From the NCBI GenBank assembly GCA_963920705.1, contig OY987232.1, positions 4,777,200 to 4,841,199 of the forward strand: a DNA stretch of 64,000 nt. Reading direction: 5' to 3'. This document shows positions 10,897-21,869 of this stretch, piece by piece (position 1 is the first letter of the stretch; every line of letters begins with the position of its first letter). The stretch comes from Odiellus spinosus. Lineage: Eukaryota > Arthropoda > Arachnida > Opiliones > Phalangiidae. Below the pieces are notes generated by a model. That model did no database searches. It saw nothing but the letters and a program-made list of their open reading frames with translations, and was not told the DNA's origin. Both the position numbers and the translations under genes were made by a program.

Positions 10897-11429
10897 CAGT
10901 GTTGGGTAGTATTTTAAATACTTTTTAAGTATTTTGAATTTTATTTTAAATACTTTTTAAGTATTTTGAATTTTATTTTAAATACTTTTAAATAAAAGTA
11001 TTTAGTATTTTATTTTAAATACATTTTTTCTGGTATTTTAAACAAGATACTGATATTATTAGCGTATCTATCAAAAAATCTCCGTACAACTAAATTGTCC
11101 GGAAAATACATCATCAAGATGCAAGCGGAAGAAACACGCTTGAAAAATACCGCTTATCGCCGGTAGGGTAGGGTCGCCTATCTCCGAACGCATTCGATTG
11201 CTCTGGAATTGTTAGCGACGAAATTAAGAATCTAATATTAAGTTTGTATAGTCGCGCATCCATTGCGCTAGTTTTCATCATTCAACGAAGAGTACTTTTG
11301 ACGCGGATGCGGTTTTAAAACGGCAATAGCGGCTTCTACCTCTGAACGAACGATTCGAATTCTGAACACCCCCTGCTTCTAAATCTATCTTATAGCCTAT
11401 ATAAAAAATCCCAGATTTGCAAAAGGAAC

Positions 11430-11715
11430 CACTTGCCCACCTCGAATCGAGAAATGAGTGTCACCAATGGATTTCTTGGCTGAATTTACTTAGGGAGAGG
11501 CGGAATTAGCGCACTCGAGCCAGTATTTGCAAAGTTATCGGCGATTTAAAAATTAGGCATTGCTTGTGCATAGAAACCATAAAAGAATCCTTATTTCAAA
11601 GGAAATCGTCGATAACTTTGCAAATACTATCTCGAGTGCGCTAATTCCGCCTTTCCTCGGTAAATTCGGCCAAGAAATCCATTGGTGACTCTCATTTCTC
11701 GTTTCGATATGGTTC
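11430..11715. repeat. Inverted repeat inside the hAT element
   Basis: 11430-11560 and 11600-11715 are imperfect reverse complements. They share CCAATGGATTTCTTGGC, GGCGGAATTAGCGCACTCGAG and TTTGCAAAGTTATCG words, with a loop of about 45 bases. Part of this family reappears at 63780-63840. Confidence 0.7.
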
Positions 11716-11803
11716 CTTTAGCAAATTTTGCAGTTTCTCAAATATATTAATGCGTGTTCCCAAGTTTGATTTCGCACAGTTCTGAATTTGAAATTCTTGA
11801 ATA

Positions 11804-13235
11804 CAGGGTGGAAACCTTCGCCGGCGTCCAGTCGAGATACTTCCCCTTACGCATTGTTGTTATCCAGTGAAATGTTAAGGGATTTACAGGCGCTATTGGG
11901 ATCAGTTCACTTCAATTCCACTTAATAATCAAAGGTTTCAGTTTTAATGTAGAGAAATGAAATGCATAATTTAATTAGGAAAGAAAAGATGTCACTTGCG
12001 GAAACCAAACAGCCCAAATTGAAGTTAATCAAACATTTCCAAATTTAAACATTAAACTCTTCAAATTCATTTTTAATAACAAAGCATTACATTAAATGTT
12101 CAAAATGTCTTCCGTCGACATTGACACATTGCCGACAACGGAATTGCCAGTTTTCTCTTTCGCGAGTTAACATCTCGGGAGAAACGAGAGCATCCGCTTG
12201 CTGAATTCCTACTCGAAGGCTATCAAGTGTTGGTGGCTCAGTGGCGTACACAAGGCTTTGTACATACCCCCAAAAGAAAAAATCCACCGGCGTTAAATCT
12301 GGCGAACGAGGTGGCCAAGCGACTGGACCACCACGACCTATCCATTGGGGACCGAATTCCGCGTCTAGCCAATCCCGAGAAACACGTGCAAAATGCGGTG
12401 GTGCACCATCGTGCTGGTACCAGACTCGTCTTCGTTCTGCTAAGGGAAGATCGTCTAGGGCATCGGACACTACGGTGTTTAAGAGATCAACGTAACGATC
12501 TCCGTTTAGATGTTCTTCGAGAAAAACAGGTCCAATTACCCGATCACCTAACAATCCACACCAAACGTTTATCCTCCAGTTTTCTTGGTGATGATTCGCC
12601 CTTAGCCAATTGGGATTTTCCCTCGACCACCGCATTTTGCACGTGTTTCTCGGGATTGGAATTCGGTCCCCAATGGATAGGTCGTGGTGGTCCAGTCACT
12701 TGGCCACCTCGTTCGCCAGATTTAACGCCGGTGGATTTTTTCTTTTGGGGGTATGTACAAAGCCTTGTGTACGCCACTGAGCCACCAACACTTGATAGCC
12801 ATCGAGACCGAATTCAGCAAACGGCTGCTCTCGTTTCTCCCGAGATGTTAACTCGCGAAAGAGAAAACTGGCAATTCCGTTGTCGGCAATGTGTCAATGT
12901 CGACGGAAGACATTTTGAACATTTAATGTAATGCTTTGTTATTAAATTTGAAGAGTTTAATGTTTAAATTTGGAAATGTTTGATTAACTTCAATTTGGGC
13001 TATTTGGTTTCCGCAAGTGACATCTTTTCTTTCCTAATTAAATTAAATTAAATCCGTCATTGATTTCACTTATGCATTTCATTTCTCTACATTAAAACTG
13101 AAACCTTTGATTATTAAGTGGAACTGAAGTGAACTGATCCCAATAGCGCCTGTAAATCCCTTAACATTTCACTGAATAACAACAATGCGCAAGGGGAAGT
13201 ATCTCGACTGGACGCCGGCGAAGGTTTCCACCCTG
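11804..13235. mobile_element. Foldback (inverted dimer) of a Tc1/mariner-like element
   Basis: Arms 11804-12401 and 12622-13235 are near-perfect reverse complements around a 220-bp loop. The ends read CAGGGTGGAAACC...GGTTTCCACCCTG, flanked by TA on both sides (11802-11803 and 13236-13237), the target duplication of the Tc1/mariner group. Both arms encode the same C-terminal part of the transposase, facing each other, so this is a snap-back rearrangement rather than a normal copy. Confidence 0.85.
12087..12635 (-). pseudogene. Tc1/mariner-like transposase, C-terminal part
   Basis: This 182-aa frame holds the catalytic core C-terminal part: WCGLLGDRVIGP, WYQHDGAPPHF (second catalytic D), then PRSPDLTPVDFFFWG (third acidic residue). 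The DNA-binding N-terminus and first catalytic D region are absent because the frame begins near the palindrome centre. The last 94 codons are repeated on + at 12650-12931. It cannot encode a working transposase. Confidence 0.85.
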
Positions 13236-13792
13236 TATATTTTAAAATTTGAGAAGTTTATTTTGTAGCGAGAAACTCAAACTTTACGACCAAATCGAGC
13301 GCGTAGGCCCAGGATTTTTTCCGAAATTCGTAAAACCTTATTTCCTGGGCCGTATAGGAAAACATTCCCTTAAAAACGGTCTAATTAATTAGGCTAATTA
13401 TCGCGGTTGGCTAATTAGTGTTGTGTCTTTTTCTAGAGTGTTGAAGTTGTGTTTGGCGAATAGCCCCATTCTTAATCTACAAAATGAGCTCTTTAAACAG
13501 ACCCAACCAAATTTAAGTTATACATTTTTAAATGAAAGTGTTCAGAAATGGAAGCGTTCAGATTTAGGAGGACTGATCATAATGGCATTGAAGTAGCAAT
13601 AAGAATTCCAGTGCTATGAGGATGAACAGTCGGTCTGGGACCGTGCCTTTCGCTAGACCTTAACATTACAGTATTTTAAGTATTTAGTATTTTAAAATAC
13701 TTTTTTTAAGTATTTTATTTTAAATACTTTATCGTCGGAGTATTTAGTATTTTATTTTAAATACCGAAAGTGCAGTATTTTACCCAACACTG

Positions 13793-14150
13793 CCTAAAAT
13801 ACTACAAGAGGAACGGGTTAGCCCGAGTTATAGGGATTACCTAGTTGGAGGGATGGGCTATTTCCAGGGTTTAATTAACCTAATTTAACCTTAAAGATTA
13901 CTTGATGGAATGGGTAACCCGAGGGATTAACTAGTTGGAACGATGGGCTAATTCGAGGAATTAACTAACCTAACCTAGCCTTACCTAAAATATTACAAAT
14001 AGCACGAGCTAAGGATTAACTAGTTGGAGGGATTGGCTAATTAGAGGGATTAACTAACCTAACCTCACCTTAAAGATTACCAGATGGACGGGGGAGGTCG
14101 AGGGATTAACTAACCTAGCCTTACCTAAAATATTACACCGAGCTAGAGAT
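13793..14150. repeat. Degenerate TTAGG-like satellite, right part
   Basis: Units of about 100 bp contain TTAACTAACCTAACCT, TTACCTAAAATATTACA and TAACTAGTTGGA in several diverged copies. A related block lies at 30070-30290. The words resemble degenerate telomeric TTAGG repeats but are not a clean array. Confidence 0.65.
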
Positions 14151-14326
14151 TAAATTTATAATATTGAATCGCATCGACAAAATATGAGCATGGAAAGCGA
14201 AACAATTCTTTAAAGCAAGAGAACATAATTCTGGAGACCAGAAGTATGTGGCCGTTTATTTAACTCGCGGACATCAATTTCCGTTTCGTATATCTTATTT
14301 AACATTCTAAATCTTTATTTTTTACC

Positions 14327-14357
14327 TCCCGACTGAACTTTAGTTCAGGGGGAGGTA
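14327..14357. repeat. Strong hairpin
   Basis: CCTCCC.CTGAAC then loop TTTA then GTTCAGGGGGAGG forms a stem of about 12 bp, followed by GT-rich sequence. It marks the start of the hairpin-rich block that ends near 14790. Confidence 0.6.
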
Positions 14358-14560
14358 TTACATTGATCGTGTCTGTCTGTGTGTGTGTCTGTGTGTCACT
14401 TCCGGCGTAAGCGGATATCCTGTGTAAACGGAAATCACGTGACCTAGGTCGTGGAGCCAAAAGTCTAGAGACGTAATCACACCAGCTTATCGTTCAATTC
14501 CGTTTAACGGGAATTACCTCCTTTAAGCGTGGCTGCCACATTGAGTTTCAGGTGTCGTGC

Positions 14561-14775
14561 AATTATATGAATCACTACGTCTCCGATTGCATATTATAGC
14601 CTTTCACCATCCACTTTACGGTCAAACCTCGATGCTGGACAGTTGAAGGCGATTATACGCAATGGGACGTCTCCCACTGTTATAATCACCTCCGACCATC
14701 CCCACATCAAGGTCCAACCTTTAGTGTCTGATCTCAGCGGGCCATATTAGCGAGGCGTCCCTCACTAATATGGTC
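14561..14775. repeat. Three tandem units, each with a different hairpin of the same design
   Basis: Hairpins at 14565-14598, 14651-14687 and 14742-14773 lie about 90 bases apart. Their stem sequences differ (ATATG.AATC, GATTATA...TGGG, CCATATTAG.GAGG), yet each stem pairs with its own partner and the loop region keeps CGTC. Linkers share CCATCC/CCACATCAA/GGTC-AACC words. Pairing kept while sequence diverges suggests selection on structure or repeated palindrome formation. No gene found. Confidence 0.55.
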
Positions 14776-14784
14776 CACATCAAT

Positions 14785-15306
14785 CTTCCACTCTCCAAAC
14801 ATCGCCCCACCAATGGGTAAATTAGCGTTGCCTACCAAGTGCCTAAGGTTACGATAAACGTCTAGACTTTGAAGGGAGGGGGTTTTCCTCCCAACTTCAT
14901 GGCCACATCACTCGATTAATAAAGGCCTTCGAACGGTTTATATACTACCTTTTTGGAGTGAATGCAAATGAGCCTTATGGTATCGTTTAGGGAAATGAAA
15001 CGCAATATTAATTTATTTTATAATTAAAAATATCAAAATGGTTAAACTTAATCTAATTAATAATTCAGTTGAAAAATCAGTTTAAAATTCGAGATAGTTT
15101 AGAAGATATTTAAGAAATTGTTCAAAAATTTAAAGAATTGTGACCGTTTAAAACCAGTTTGAGTTTGCAGCCCGCGCTAAGCTGTTTTCCATATCATTTA
15201 GTCCAAAAAGCAAAGGTATAACGGGAAGTAAAGGCTTAGTCTTGCTGCAAACTTGGGGTGGATTGAAGAATCTATAGAAAAGTGCGTTTACACGGGTATC
15301 CAATAT
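14785..15306. other. No gene seen
   Basis: AT-rich sequence without coding signal. GTGCGTTTACACGGG at 15281 recurs at 15918, inside the neighbouring foldback element. Confidence 0.5.
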
Positions 15307-16229
15307 CCCACCGTCCACTGAATTCGAATTAATAGAGACAAAGGTACTTTGACAAAATTTGATAAGACTTCTTTCGGGTACAAGAGTATCTTTAGTTAAA
15401 CACAGATTTAAATAATGAAATATTGATAAAGTACACGAAGTAATAGAAATCAGTTACAAAAGGGTGAAATCATAAGCTTAGCTGAGCTTTATTAATTGCT
15501 TCAAAATGGTAAACAAAAATTTAATTTCTTAAACAGTAGAATGATAAGGAATATTCATTGAATTCGAGTTAATGGAGAGAAAGTACAGTTTATTGAGTCC
15601 GGGTGCTTCTCTTGGTTAAACAAAGATTTCAATAATGAAAGATTGATAAGGTATATGAAGTACTAGAGAGAAAGGTGGCTGAATGGGTTACGAAAAGGTT
15701 AAAACATAAACGTAGCCGAACTTTTTTAAGTGGTTCTAAATTGATGAACAAAATTTAATTTATTAAACAGTAGATAAGCTATTTTTAATGGTATTTTTTA
15801 TCGATAACTGAAAATTATATTCACTGGGTTCTTCTACTCTGGTAGCCCTCTTCAGCCCTTTAATTTTGATTATTATAATATATCAAGAGTATCCCATTAA
15901 ATTGACCTTAAATGAAGGTGCGTTTACACGGGCATCCAAAATAGAAACGACATAAGATCTAAAGCTGAGGCTGATTGAACAGAAGTACAGTAGGTTTCCC
16001 GTGTTTAAAAAACAACAATTTTGAATAAAAAGTGGATATCTGATGTTGAAAAAAAAATAGGCTTCAGTTTCTCCGCTATAAAACCAAGAAACATTTCCGA
16101 TAATTTTCATAAGCAAAAGTAGCCATGTGTAGTGAACTTCGTTAGCAGACCCGGAGACGAGACGAGGCGAAACCAGATCAGACGAAAGAACGCTATAATA
16201 ACTTTAGTGAGATAATCAACCAGCGCAGA

Positions 16230-16931
16230 ATGGCATCAGCATTTGAAGTCAACAGAGCAAGGACACGGCTTTCATTTATCACAAGAAAGAGACGACCTGG
16301 CTACGAAGAATTGACACATGCAAGCAGTGAGTGTTTTCGGACTCGACTTATGAGATACCTACAGTCAGTAAAAGTTCGACAGTTCTTCATAAAGCCTCGT
16401 TATTCTAAACATAAAAGGAGCTATTCAAGTATAAATTTTAACGGTATGGAAATTAGTCTACATTCAGTTTTAAGATATTTTTTTTTATTATAGGAGTGGA
16501 AACTAACGTCTTGTCAGCCGGTTTGGAAAATAACCTTTCGACCAGCGCCATCCTTGGATTCTTCCAATGACTGGGATCTCTCGTATGATGATAATATCAG
16601 TAATGGTCGTCAAAAAAGAACTTCACACGAGAACTGTACCGAAGTAATTGCCAATCATCTACCGACAATGGGTTGTGAATGGAACATTCAGTCTATAATA
16701 TTTTCTGGTTTGTCCAAGAGGAACTTGCTACCATATCTTCGACGTTTTAATTCCTTGACTTCCTTGCCATCCCAGACTAAATCCTTTGTCTTTATCAAAG
16801 ATAATCACACAGTACAGCCTATGCTCAAGTGTTATTTTATATTACAAGAATTTGTATTTTACATATTTACTTTGAAAATAAACAGTTCATTTGGTGTGGC
16901 TATTAAAAAATCTACGCCATGCCGCATATAA
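16230..16931 (+). CDS. Possible captured two-exon gene, unknown product
   Basis: An ATG at 16230 opens MASAFEVNRARTRL..., with a plausible donor at 16374 (TCA|GTAAAA). The acceptor TTTTTTATTATAG at 16493 leads in phase 0 into EWKLTSCQPVWKITF and the open frame continuing to 16931. An alternative donor at 16328 (GCA|GTGAGT) would put exon 2 in a frame that stops early. The first exon is rich in basic residues (ITRKRRPGYEEL). I do not recognise the protein. It lies in the unique centre of a foldback element, so it may be captured host sequence or a non-functional remnant. Confidence 0.3.
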
Positions 16932-17157
16932 TTAACGCAGGACATATCATTTGGTGGGTATTAAAAAGTCTACGAACTGCCGCATATAATTATGGGTAAT
17001 ACAGCACACCCTTTTGCATTTTCTGAATCCTTGAGGTTAAGTGAAAATACTTATACACCGTAACGTGGATGGGAAATAACGAAGTGTGAATCAAATGCAC
17101 GCTGTTTCTTCTACTCTTCCAATACTCTACATTACTTTTCATCTTTTATTTTAAGTA

Positions 17158-17180
17158 GGGTTAGGTTAGGTTAGGTTATG
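17158..17180 (+). repeat. Short (GGTTA)n array
   Basis: GGGTTAGGTTAGGTTAGGTTA is a perfect run of the arthropod-type telomere unit, here interstitial inside the foldback element's centre. Confidence 0.7.
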
Positions 17181-18591
17181 TAACCTTAACGTCGGGGTCG
17201 GGGAGGTTATATTTTGGTTTCCCAACTTGTTATTATAATTAAGTTAGACGTGCTGTAGATACAGACTTCAATAATTGGCCAACTACTTAATAATATTACG
17301 TAGTTGTAATGACGAAGCTATTGGATCTAAGACACATCCTAGTCGTAAATCTCAAGTATTTTAAAAAATAAAGTAGAGATTGAGAACGTTAAACTATAAA
17401 TTTCATATTTAATCGAGCACTTGGCAGGATATGACGTCCAACTCAAGTGATATTTAATCCCTAGAACTTTCATTGTGAAATGTTTTTACAATGAATTAAT
17501 ATATTAAATTGGCCACATTTCTAGGTAAGGCGATTTACATTCAATCGCCTCGGTTTATTCGAGTACTCTACCCAAAAGATCGTGAGAAATAGGTCTCTTA
17601 TCACCGAAATATAGGTGAGAAACGATTGCCTAAACAATCGAAGACGTCACCATTGCACAAACGAGAGGGCTCGCCACAATTTTAAACGCTAACGTAAACC
17701 ACGCATTGGTACAGTGCATCTGTGAGTACGGAATCTGCAAATCTCGTTTATATAGGCCGAGAAGAGATATATTATTAAAGTTAAAAAATCAAATGATAAG
17801 AAAATCATGCCAACTTTTTAATTACGGTGAATTAGGGTGAATATAATGGGATACTCATGATATGACATAATAGTCAAAATTAGACGGCTGAAGAGGGCTA
17901 CCCTAGTAAAAGAACCCAATAAATGCAATTTTCCGTTAACGATAAAAAATGCCATTAAAAAAAGCTTATCAACTGTTTAATAAAATCAATTTTTGTTTAT
18001 CAATTTAAAGCCAATTAATAAAGCTCGGCTAGTTATATGTTTTACCCTTTTCGTCACCCATACAGGCATCTGTCTCTCTATTAACTCGAATTCGATGGAT
18101 ATGCATTATCATTCTACTGTTTAAGAAATAAAATTTTGTTTACCATTTTGAAGCAATTAATAAAGCTCGGCTAAGCTTATGATTTCACCCTTTTGTAACC
18201 CATTCAGGCACCTTACTTTCTATTAACTCGAATTCGATGGATATTCCTTATCATTCTACTGTTTAAGAAATAAAATTTTTGTTTATCATTTTGAAGCAAT
18301 TAGTAAAGCTCGGCTAAGCTTAAGATTTCACCCTTTTGTAACCCATTCAGGCACCTTACTTTCTATTACTTCATATACTTAATCAACATTTCATTATTGA
18401 AATCTGTGTTTAAGTAGAGATACTCTTGTACCTGATCGAAGTCTTATCAAATTTTTTCAAAAGTACCTTTGTCTGTATTAATTCGAATTCAGTGGACGGT
18501 GGGAAGAGGGAAACGACGACGACGATTTCAGTTATCAAGCGCCGCGGGTCCATTGGAAAAGACATTACGGTTTCTGATGAAATTCGATTTT

Positions 18592-18641
<50 letters not shown>

Positions 18642-18843
18642 TTGATACATTTTTATTTTACATTAATTTCCATATATAATAATGTATCATCCCATTAGCC
18701 ACATGAGCAATATTGCTCGTGCGTGGCCGGGAATTGATATAATCAATACTTTTTTTTTTTTTTTTTTTTTTTTTTTCCTTTTTGTTTTATTTGTATTAGT
18801 AACACAAGTTCAAGGTGAGTTAGAGAATTAGAAGTCCATGAGG

Positions 18844-21816
18844 TTATACAAGTGAGTTATACCGATAGTTATTAGCCAAGTGGTAATTTTTTTTTTTAAA
18901 TAAATGAAATGAGTTACATTGCTTTATATCGTTATTTATGAAGTTAAACAACTTGGGGCCTAAAAAGTTTACGTGTTTTTGTCCAATTGTTTTTTGCGTT
19001 TTTTCTACTAGTACGTTACCGCTGGATACCGTTCTTGTGTTATGAGAGATGTTGTGTGGTAGAATAGTATGACGAATTTTATACGTATTTAATAGTATTG
19101 TTTTAGAATATAATTGTCTGACAGTAAATACTTTAAAATCTTTATACAGTTGTAATCGGGACTCTAGATTAGGTCTCCTAAGGCAAATGCGTAAAATTTT
19201 TCTCTGCATTACTTCTAATCGTTCAATAGTTGTATAGTACGTCCCTCCCCACCCTAATATTCCATAAGATAAAATAGACTGTACAATCGCGTAATACACA
19301 ACTTTAAGCCAAGGGAGTGTTAAGAAGTTACGCAGCTCATAAAATCTGGGCAAACACTGCCTTAATTTTTTTATTTGATTATTTATATGATCTTCCCACT
19401 TTAAGTTACTATCTATAGTTATACCTAAATATTTAATTTTATCAACTCTTTGAAGTTTCAGGCAATTAGTAGCGCAATTTAAACATCCATTATGGTCATG
19501 TATAGTCAAATCATGATCTATTTGCGGGTACCCTTTCGCCGTAAAGCAAACGTATACAGTTTTGTCTATATTTAGTGTTAGTAAATTTTCGTTTAGTAAA
19601 TTATATATGCTATTTAAGCCGTCTTGGGCTAAATCATAAGTTTCTTTCCACGTATCCCCTTCAAAGAGGAGGGTGGTATCATCCGCGAAAGAAACTAGAT
19701 TACCATTTATGTCAATATCACAAAGGTCATTGATATATATAAGGAACAGAACTGGTCCGATAACGGTTCCTTGGGGTATACCATAAATTGTTAGTTCCTC
19801 GTTACTATGAATATTATCAATCTTTACTACAGTTTTTCTTTCTGCCAAGTAACTTTTAAACCAGGTAAGAGCTAATCCTCTAATGCCAGCCTTTTCCAGT
19901 TTTTCTAATAGAATTGGGTGTGAAACTGTGTCGAAAGCCTTTCTTAGGTCTAAAAATATACCAAGAGTTTTCTTGTTTTTGTCGATGGAGGAGTACAACA
20001 TTTTAGTCACCTGGAGAATGGCGTCATTCGTGCTTAAGCCAGTCCTGAAACCGAATTGGTTCTTTGAGAAGTAATTAGTACATTCCAAAAATTTCACTAA
20101 CTGTTTTTTTACAATTTTTTCGAGAATTTTTGCTATGTTACTTATTAATGATATTGGCCTATAATTTGATACGTTTTTTTTATCTCCTGTCTTGAATATT
20201 GGGACTACAATAGCTTTTTTTAAATTTTGCGGGAATATTCCACTTGATAAAGACAAATTTATAATATGGACCAAAGGTTTCGTAATATATTTCTTAACAC
20301 GTTTTAAAATTTTTATATTGATACCATCACAGCCACTCGAATCTAAATTTTTAAGCTCATTAATACTACTCTCTATCTCTAATAGCGTTATCGGGCTAAA
20401 AAATAAACTTTTGTCATTTATTTTTTGAGGCAATCGGTTTTTCGAACAGGGGTTATCATTTTTAGGTTGTTTATTTAAGATGATATTGGCTAGACTAGAA
20501 CCAACGGCCGTATAATATTCATTAAACACATTCGCGATATCCTTTGGACTTTCTTTTAACAAATAAGTTTTATCATTATATTTAATTTCTTCTATAGGGA
20601 CTCTTTTAGTTTTTTTTCTTGTAGCTTCATTTATGATTTTCCACATTGTCTTTGGTTCTTGATTAGATTCGTTAATTTTATTTTTAAGGTAATTAAATTT
20701 CACAGTTCTTATTAGAGAATACAGGTTATTTCTATATTTTTTCGCGAATATTTTCAAATTTAAATTAAATGGTTCACTTTTGACTTGTCTAGCCAATTCA
20801 TCTCTCCTACGGATTGATACTACGAGTGCTGACGTAATCCACGGTTTTAATTTCTGTTTCTTATGGGAATATTTTGATTGATATTTCTCTACCGAACTAT
20901 CAATATGTTTTTGAAATATCGTGGTAAAAGTATTAAACGCCTGATTACAATCATTTTGAGAAATTACCTCCTTCCATGATTCACTATTTATGTTCTTAGT
21001 TAATAAATCATAATTTACAATATACTTTAGGCTAATAGCGCTTTGTACTACGCGATTGCTAGTATTAGGGATTGAGATAAAAATCGAATAATGGTCGGTT
21101 AGTACTGTTTCTAGAATATAGGAACTTACGCTACAAGCGTGATCCCTATGTTTTATGTAAATATGGTCAAGACATGTTTTTGATGTTTCTGTTACTCTAG
21201 TTGGACTATTTATGCAGGAACGAAAGCCAGATTCGTATAAAACCGTGAGATAGTCGGACACTATCGAGTTATTTATATCCAAAGTGTCAATATTAATATC
21301 GCCTATCCATACGGCATTGCCGACACGTACCAAAGCTGGTAGTTGCGCACTTATGCTATCCACAAAGTCAATTTCGCGATTACTTGGCGATCTATAACAC
21401 GCAATTATTTTATATAATTCATTATTCGGTAATGTAACGTCCAGGTATTTAACAGTTGCGCCAGTGATATTAATATATTTTTCCTCGTAATCGAGATTAT
21501 TTTTTATATAAATTACTACACCATCGTTTCGATTTTTATATTCAGTTGTACTAATTATATTATACCCCTCCAATAGAAATAATTCAGTATCAATAATTTC
21601 AAATGTTTCTGTCAAGACAATAATATCGTACGAGTATTCCAAAGATTCTAGAAAAACCACAAATTGATCAAAATTTTTCATTATGCTACGGATGTTTTGA
21701 TGGAAAATATTAATCGAATTAGTTTCTAAATTATTTATTCTATGGAAATTCTTTTGAACAATAAATTCATTAACATTAACATTCTGATCGAGCATTTCGT
21801 TGAATTCATCAAACAT
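18844..21816 (-). CDS. LINE ORF2: APE endonuclease and reverse transcriptase, 990 aa
   Basis: The N-terminal endonuclease shows IFHQNIRSI, VLTETFEI, WIGDINIDT and LTDHYSIF. Reverse transcriptase follows with SSGCDGINIKIL, FKTGDKKNVSNYRPISL, FLDLRKAFDTVSH (catalytic D), GIPQGTVIGPVLFLIYIND and VSFADDTTLLF (catalytic DD). No RNase H domain is apparent. It nicks target DNA and copies LINE RNA by target-primed reverse transcription. Length and motif order fit CR1/Jockey-group ORF2. No stop or frameshift is seen. Confidence 0.95.
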   Translation of the reverse strand: MFDEFNEMLDQNVNVNEFIVQKNFHRINNLETNSINIFHQNIRSIMKNFDQFVVFLESLEYSYDIIVLTETFEIIDTELFLLEGYNIISTTEYKNRNDGVVIYIKNNLDYEEKYINITGATVKYLDVTLPNNELYKIIACYRSPSNREIDFVDSISAQLPALVRVGNAVWIGDINIDTLDINNSIVSDYLTVLYESGFRSCINSPTRVTETSKTCLDHIYIKHRDHACSVSSYILETVLTDHYSIFISIPNTSNRVVQSAISLKYIVNYDLLTKNINSESWKEVISQNDCNQAFNTFTTIFQKHIDSSVEKYQSKYSHKKQKLKPWITSALVVSIRRRDELARQVKSEPFNLNLKIFAKKYRNNLYSLIRTVKFNYLKNKINESNQEPKTMWKIINEATRKKTKRVPIEEIKYNDKTYLLKESPKDIANVFNEYYTAVGSSLANIILNKQPKNDNPCSKNRLPQKINDKSLFFSPITLLEIESSINELKNLDSSGCDGINIKILKRVKKYITKPLVHIINLSLSSGIFPQNLKKAIVVPIFKTGDKKNVSNYRPISLISNIAKILEKIVKKQLVKFLECTNYFSKNQFGFRTGLSTNDAILQVTKMLYSSIDKNKKTLGIFLDLRKAFDTVSHPILLEKLEKAGIRGLALTWFKSYLAERKTVVKIDNIHSNEELTIYGIPQGTVIGPVLFLIYINDLCDIDINGNLVSFADDTTLLFEGDTWKETYDLAQDGLNSIYNLLNENLLTLNIDKTVYVCFTAKGYPQIDHDLTIHDHNGCLNCATNCLKLQRVDKIKYLGITIDSNLKWEDHINNQIKKLRQCLPRFYELRNFLTLPWLKVVYYAIVQSILSYGILGWGGTYYTTIERLEVMQRKILRICLRRPNLESRLQLYKDFKVFTVRQLYSKTILLNTYKIRHTILPHNISHNTRTVSSGNVLVEKTQKTIGQKHVNFLGPKLFNFINNDIKQCNSFHLFKKKNYHLANNYRYNSLV

Positions 21817-21869
21817 AAAGTTAAGGTTACGGGTTACTTTCTAAATTAATCAAAGACTGCGATTATGGG

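Larger units (their letters stand above)
10897..13792. mobile_element. hAT-type element with perfect 8-bp target duplication
   Basis: The ends are CAGTGTTGGGTA at 10897 and TACCCAACACTG ending at 13792. CCTAAAAT occurs on both sides (10889-10896 and 13793-13800), the 8-bp duplication expected of hAT. Subterminal regions (10905-11030 and 13665-13775) consist of many copies of AAGTATTTTA/TTTTAAATAC words. No hAT transposase is present; the interior is a mosaic of other repeats, including a foldback mariner. CAG...CTG termini and 8-bp duplication are established hAT traits. Confidence 0.85.
15307..18503. mobile_element. Large foldback element with gene-like cargo
   Basis: Arms of about 600 bp (15307-15900 and 17843-18503) are imperfect reverse complements. 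Outer ends are CCCACCGTCCACTG and its complement. Inside the arms, a unit of about 240 bp with TAATAAAGCTCGGCTAAGC and TCTATTAACTCGAATTCGATGG is repeated two to three times. A further copy of the outer end begins at 63950. The 1.9-kb centre is not repetitive within the window and holds a possible two-exon gene at 16230-16931. No target duplication was recognised. Confidence 0.75.

Noticed and set aside
12227..12931. 234-aa plus-strand frame across the mariner foldback
   Set aside because: It runs antisense through the left arm and sense through the right arm of a palindrome; only the last 94 codons are transposase-like. It is a product of the inverted structure, not a gene.
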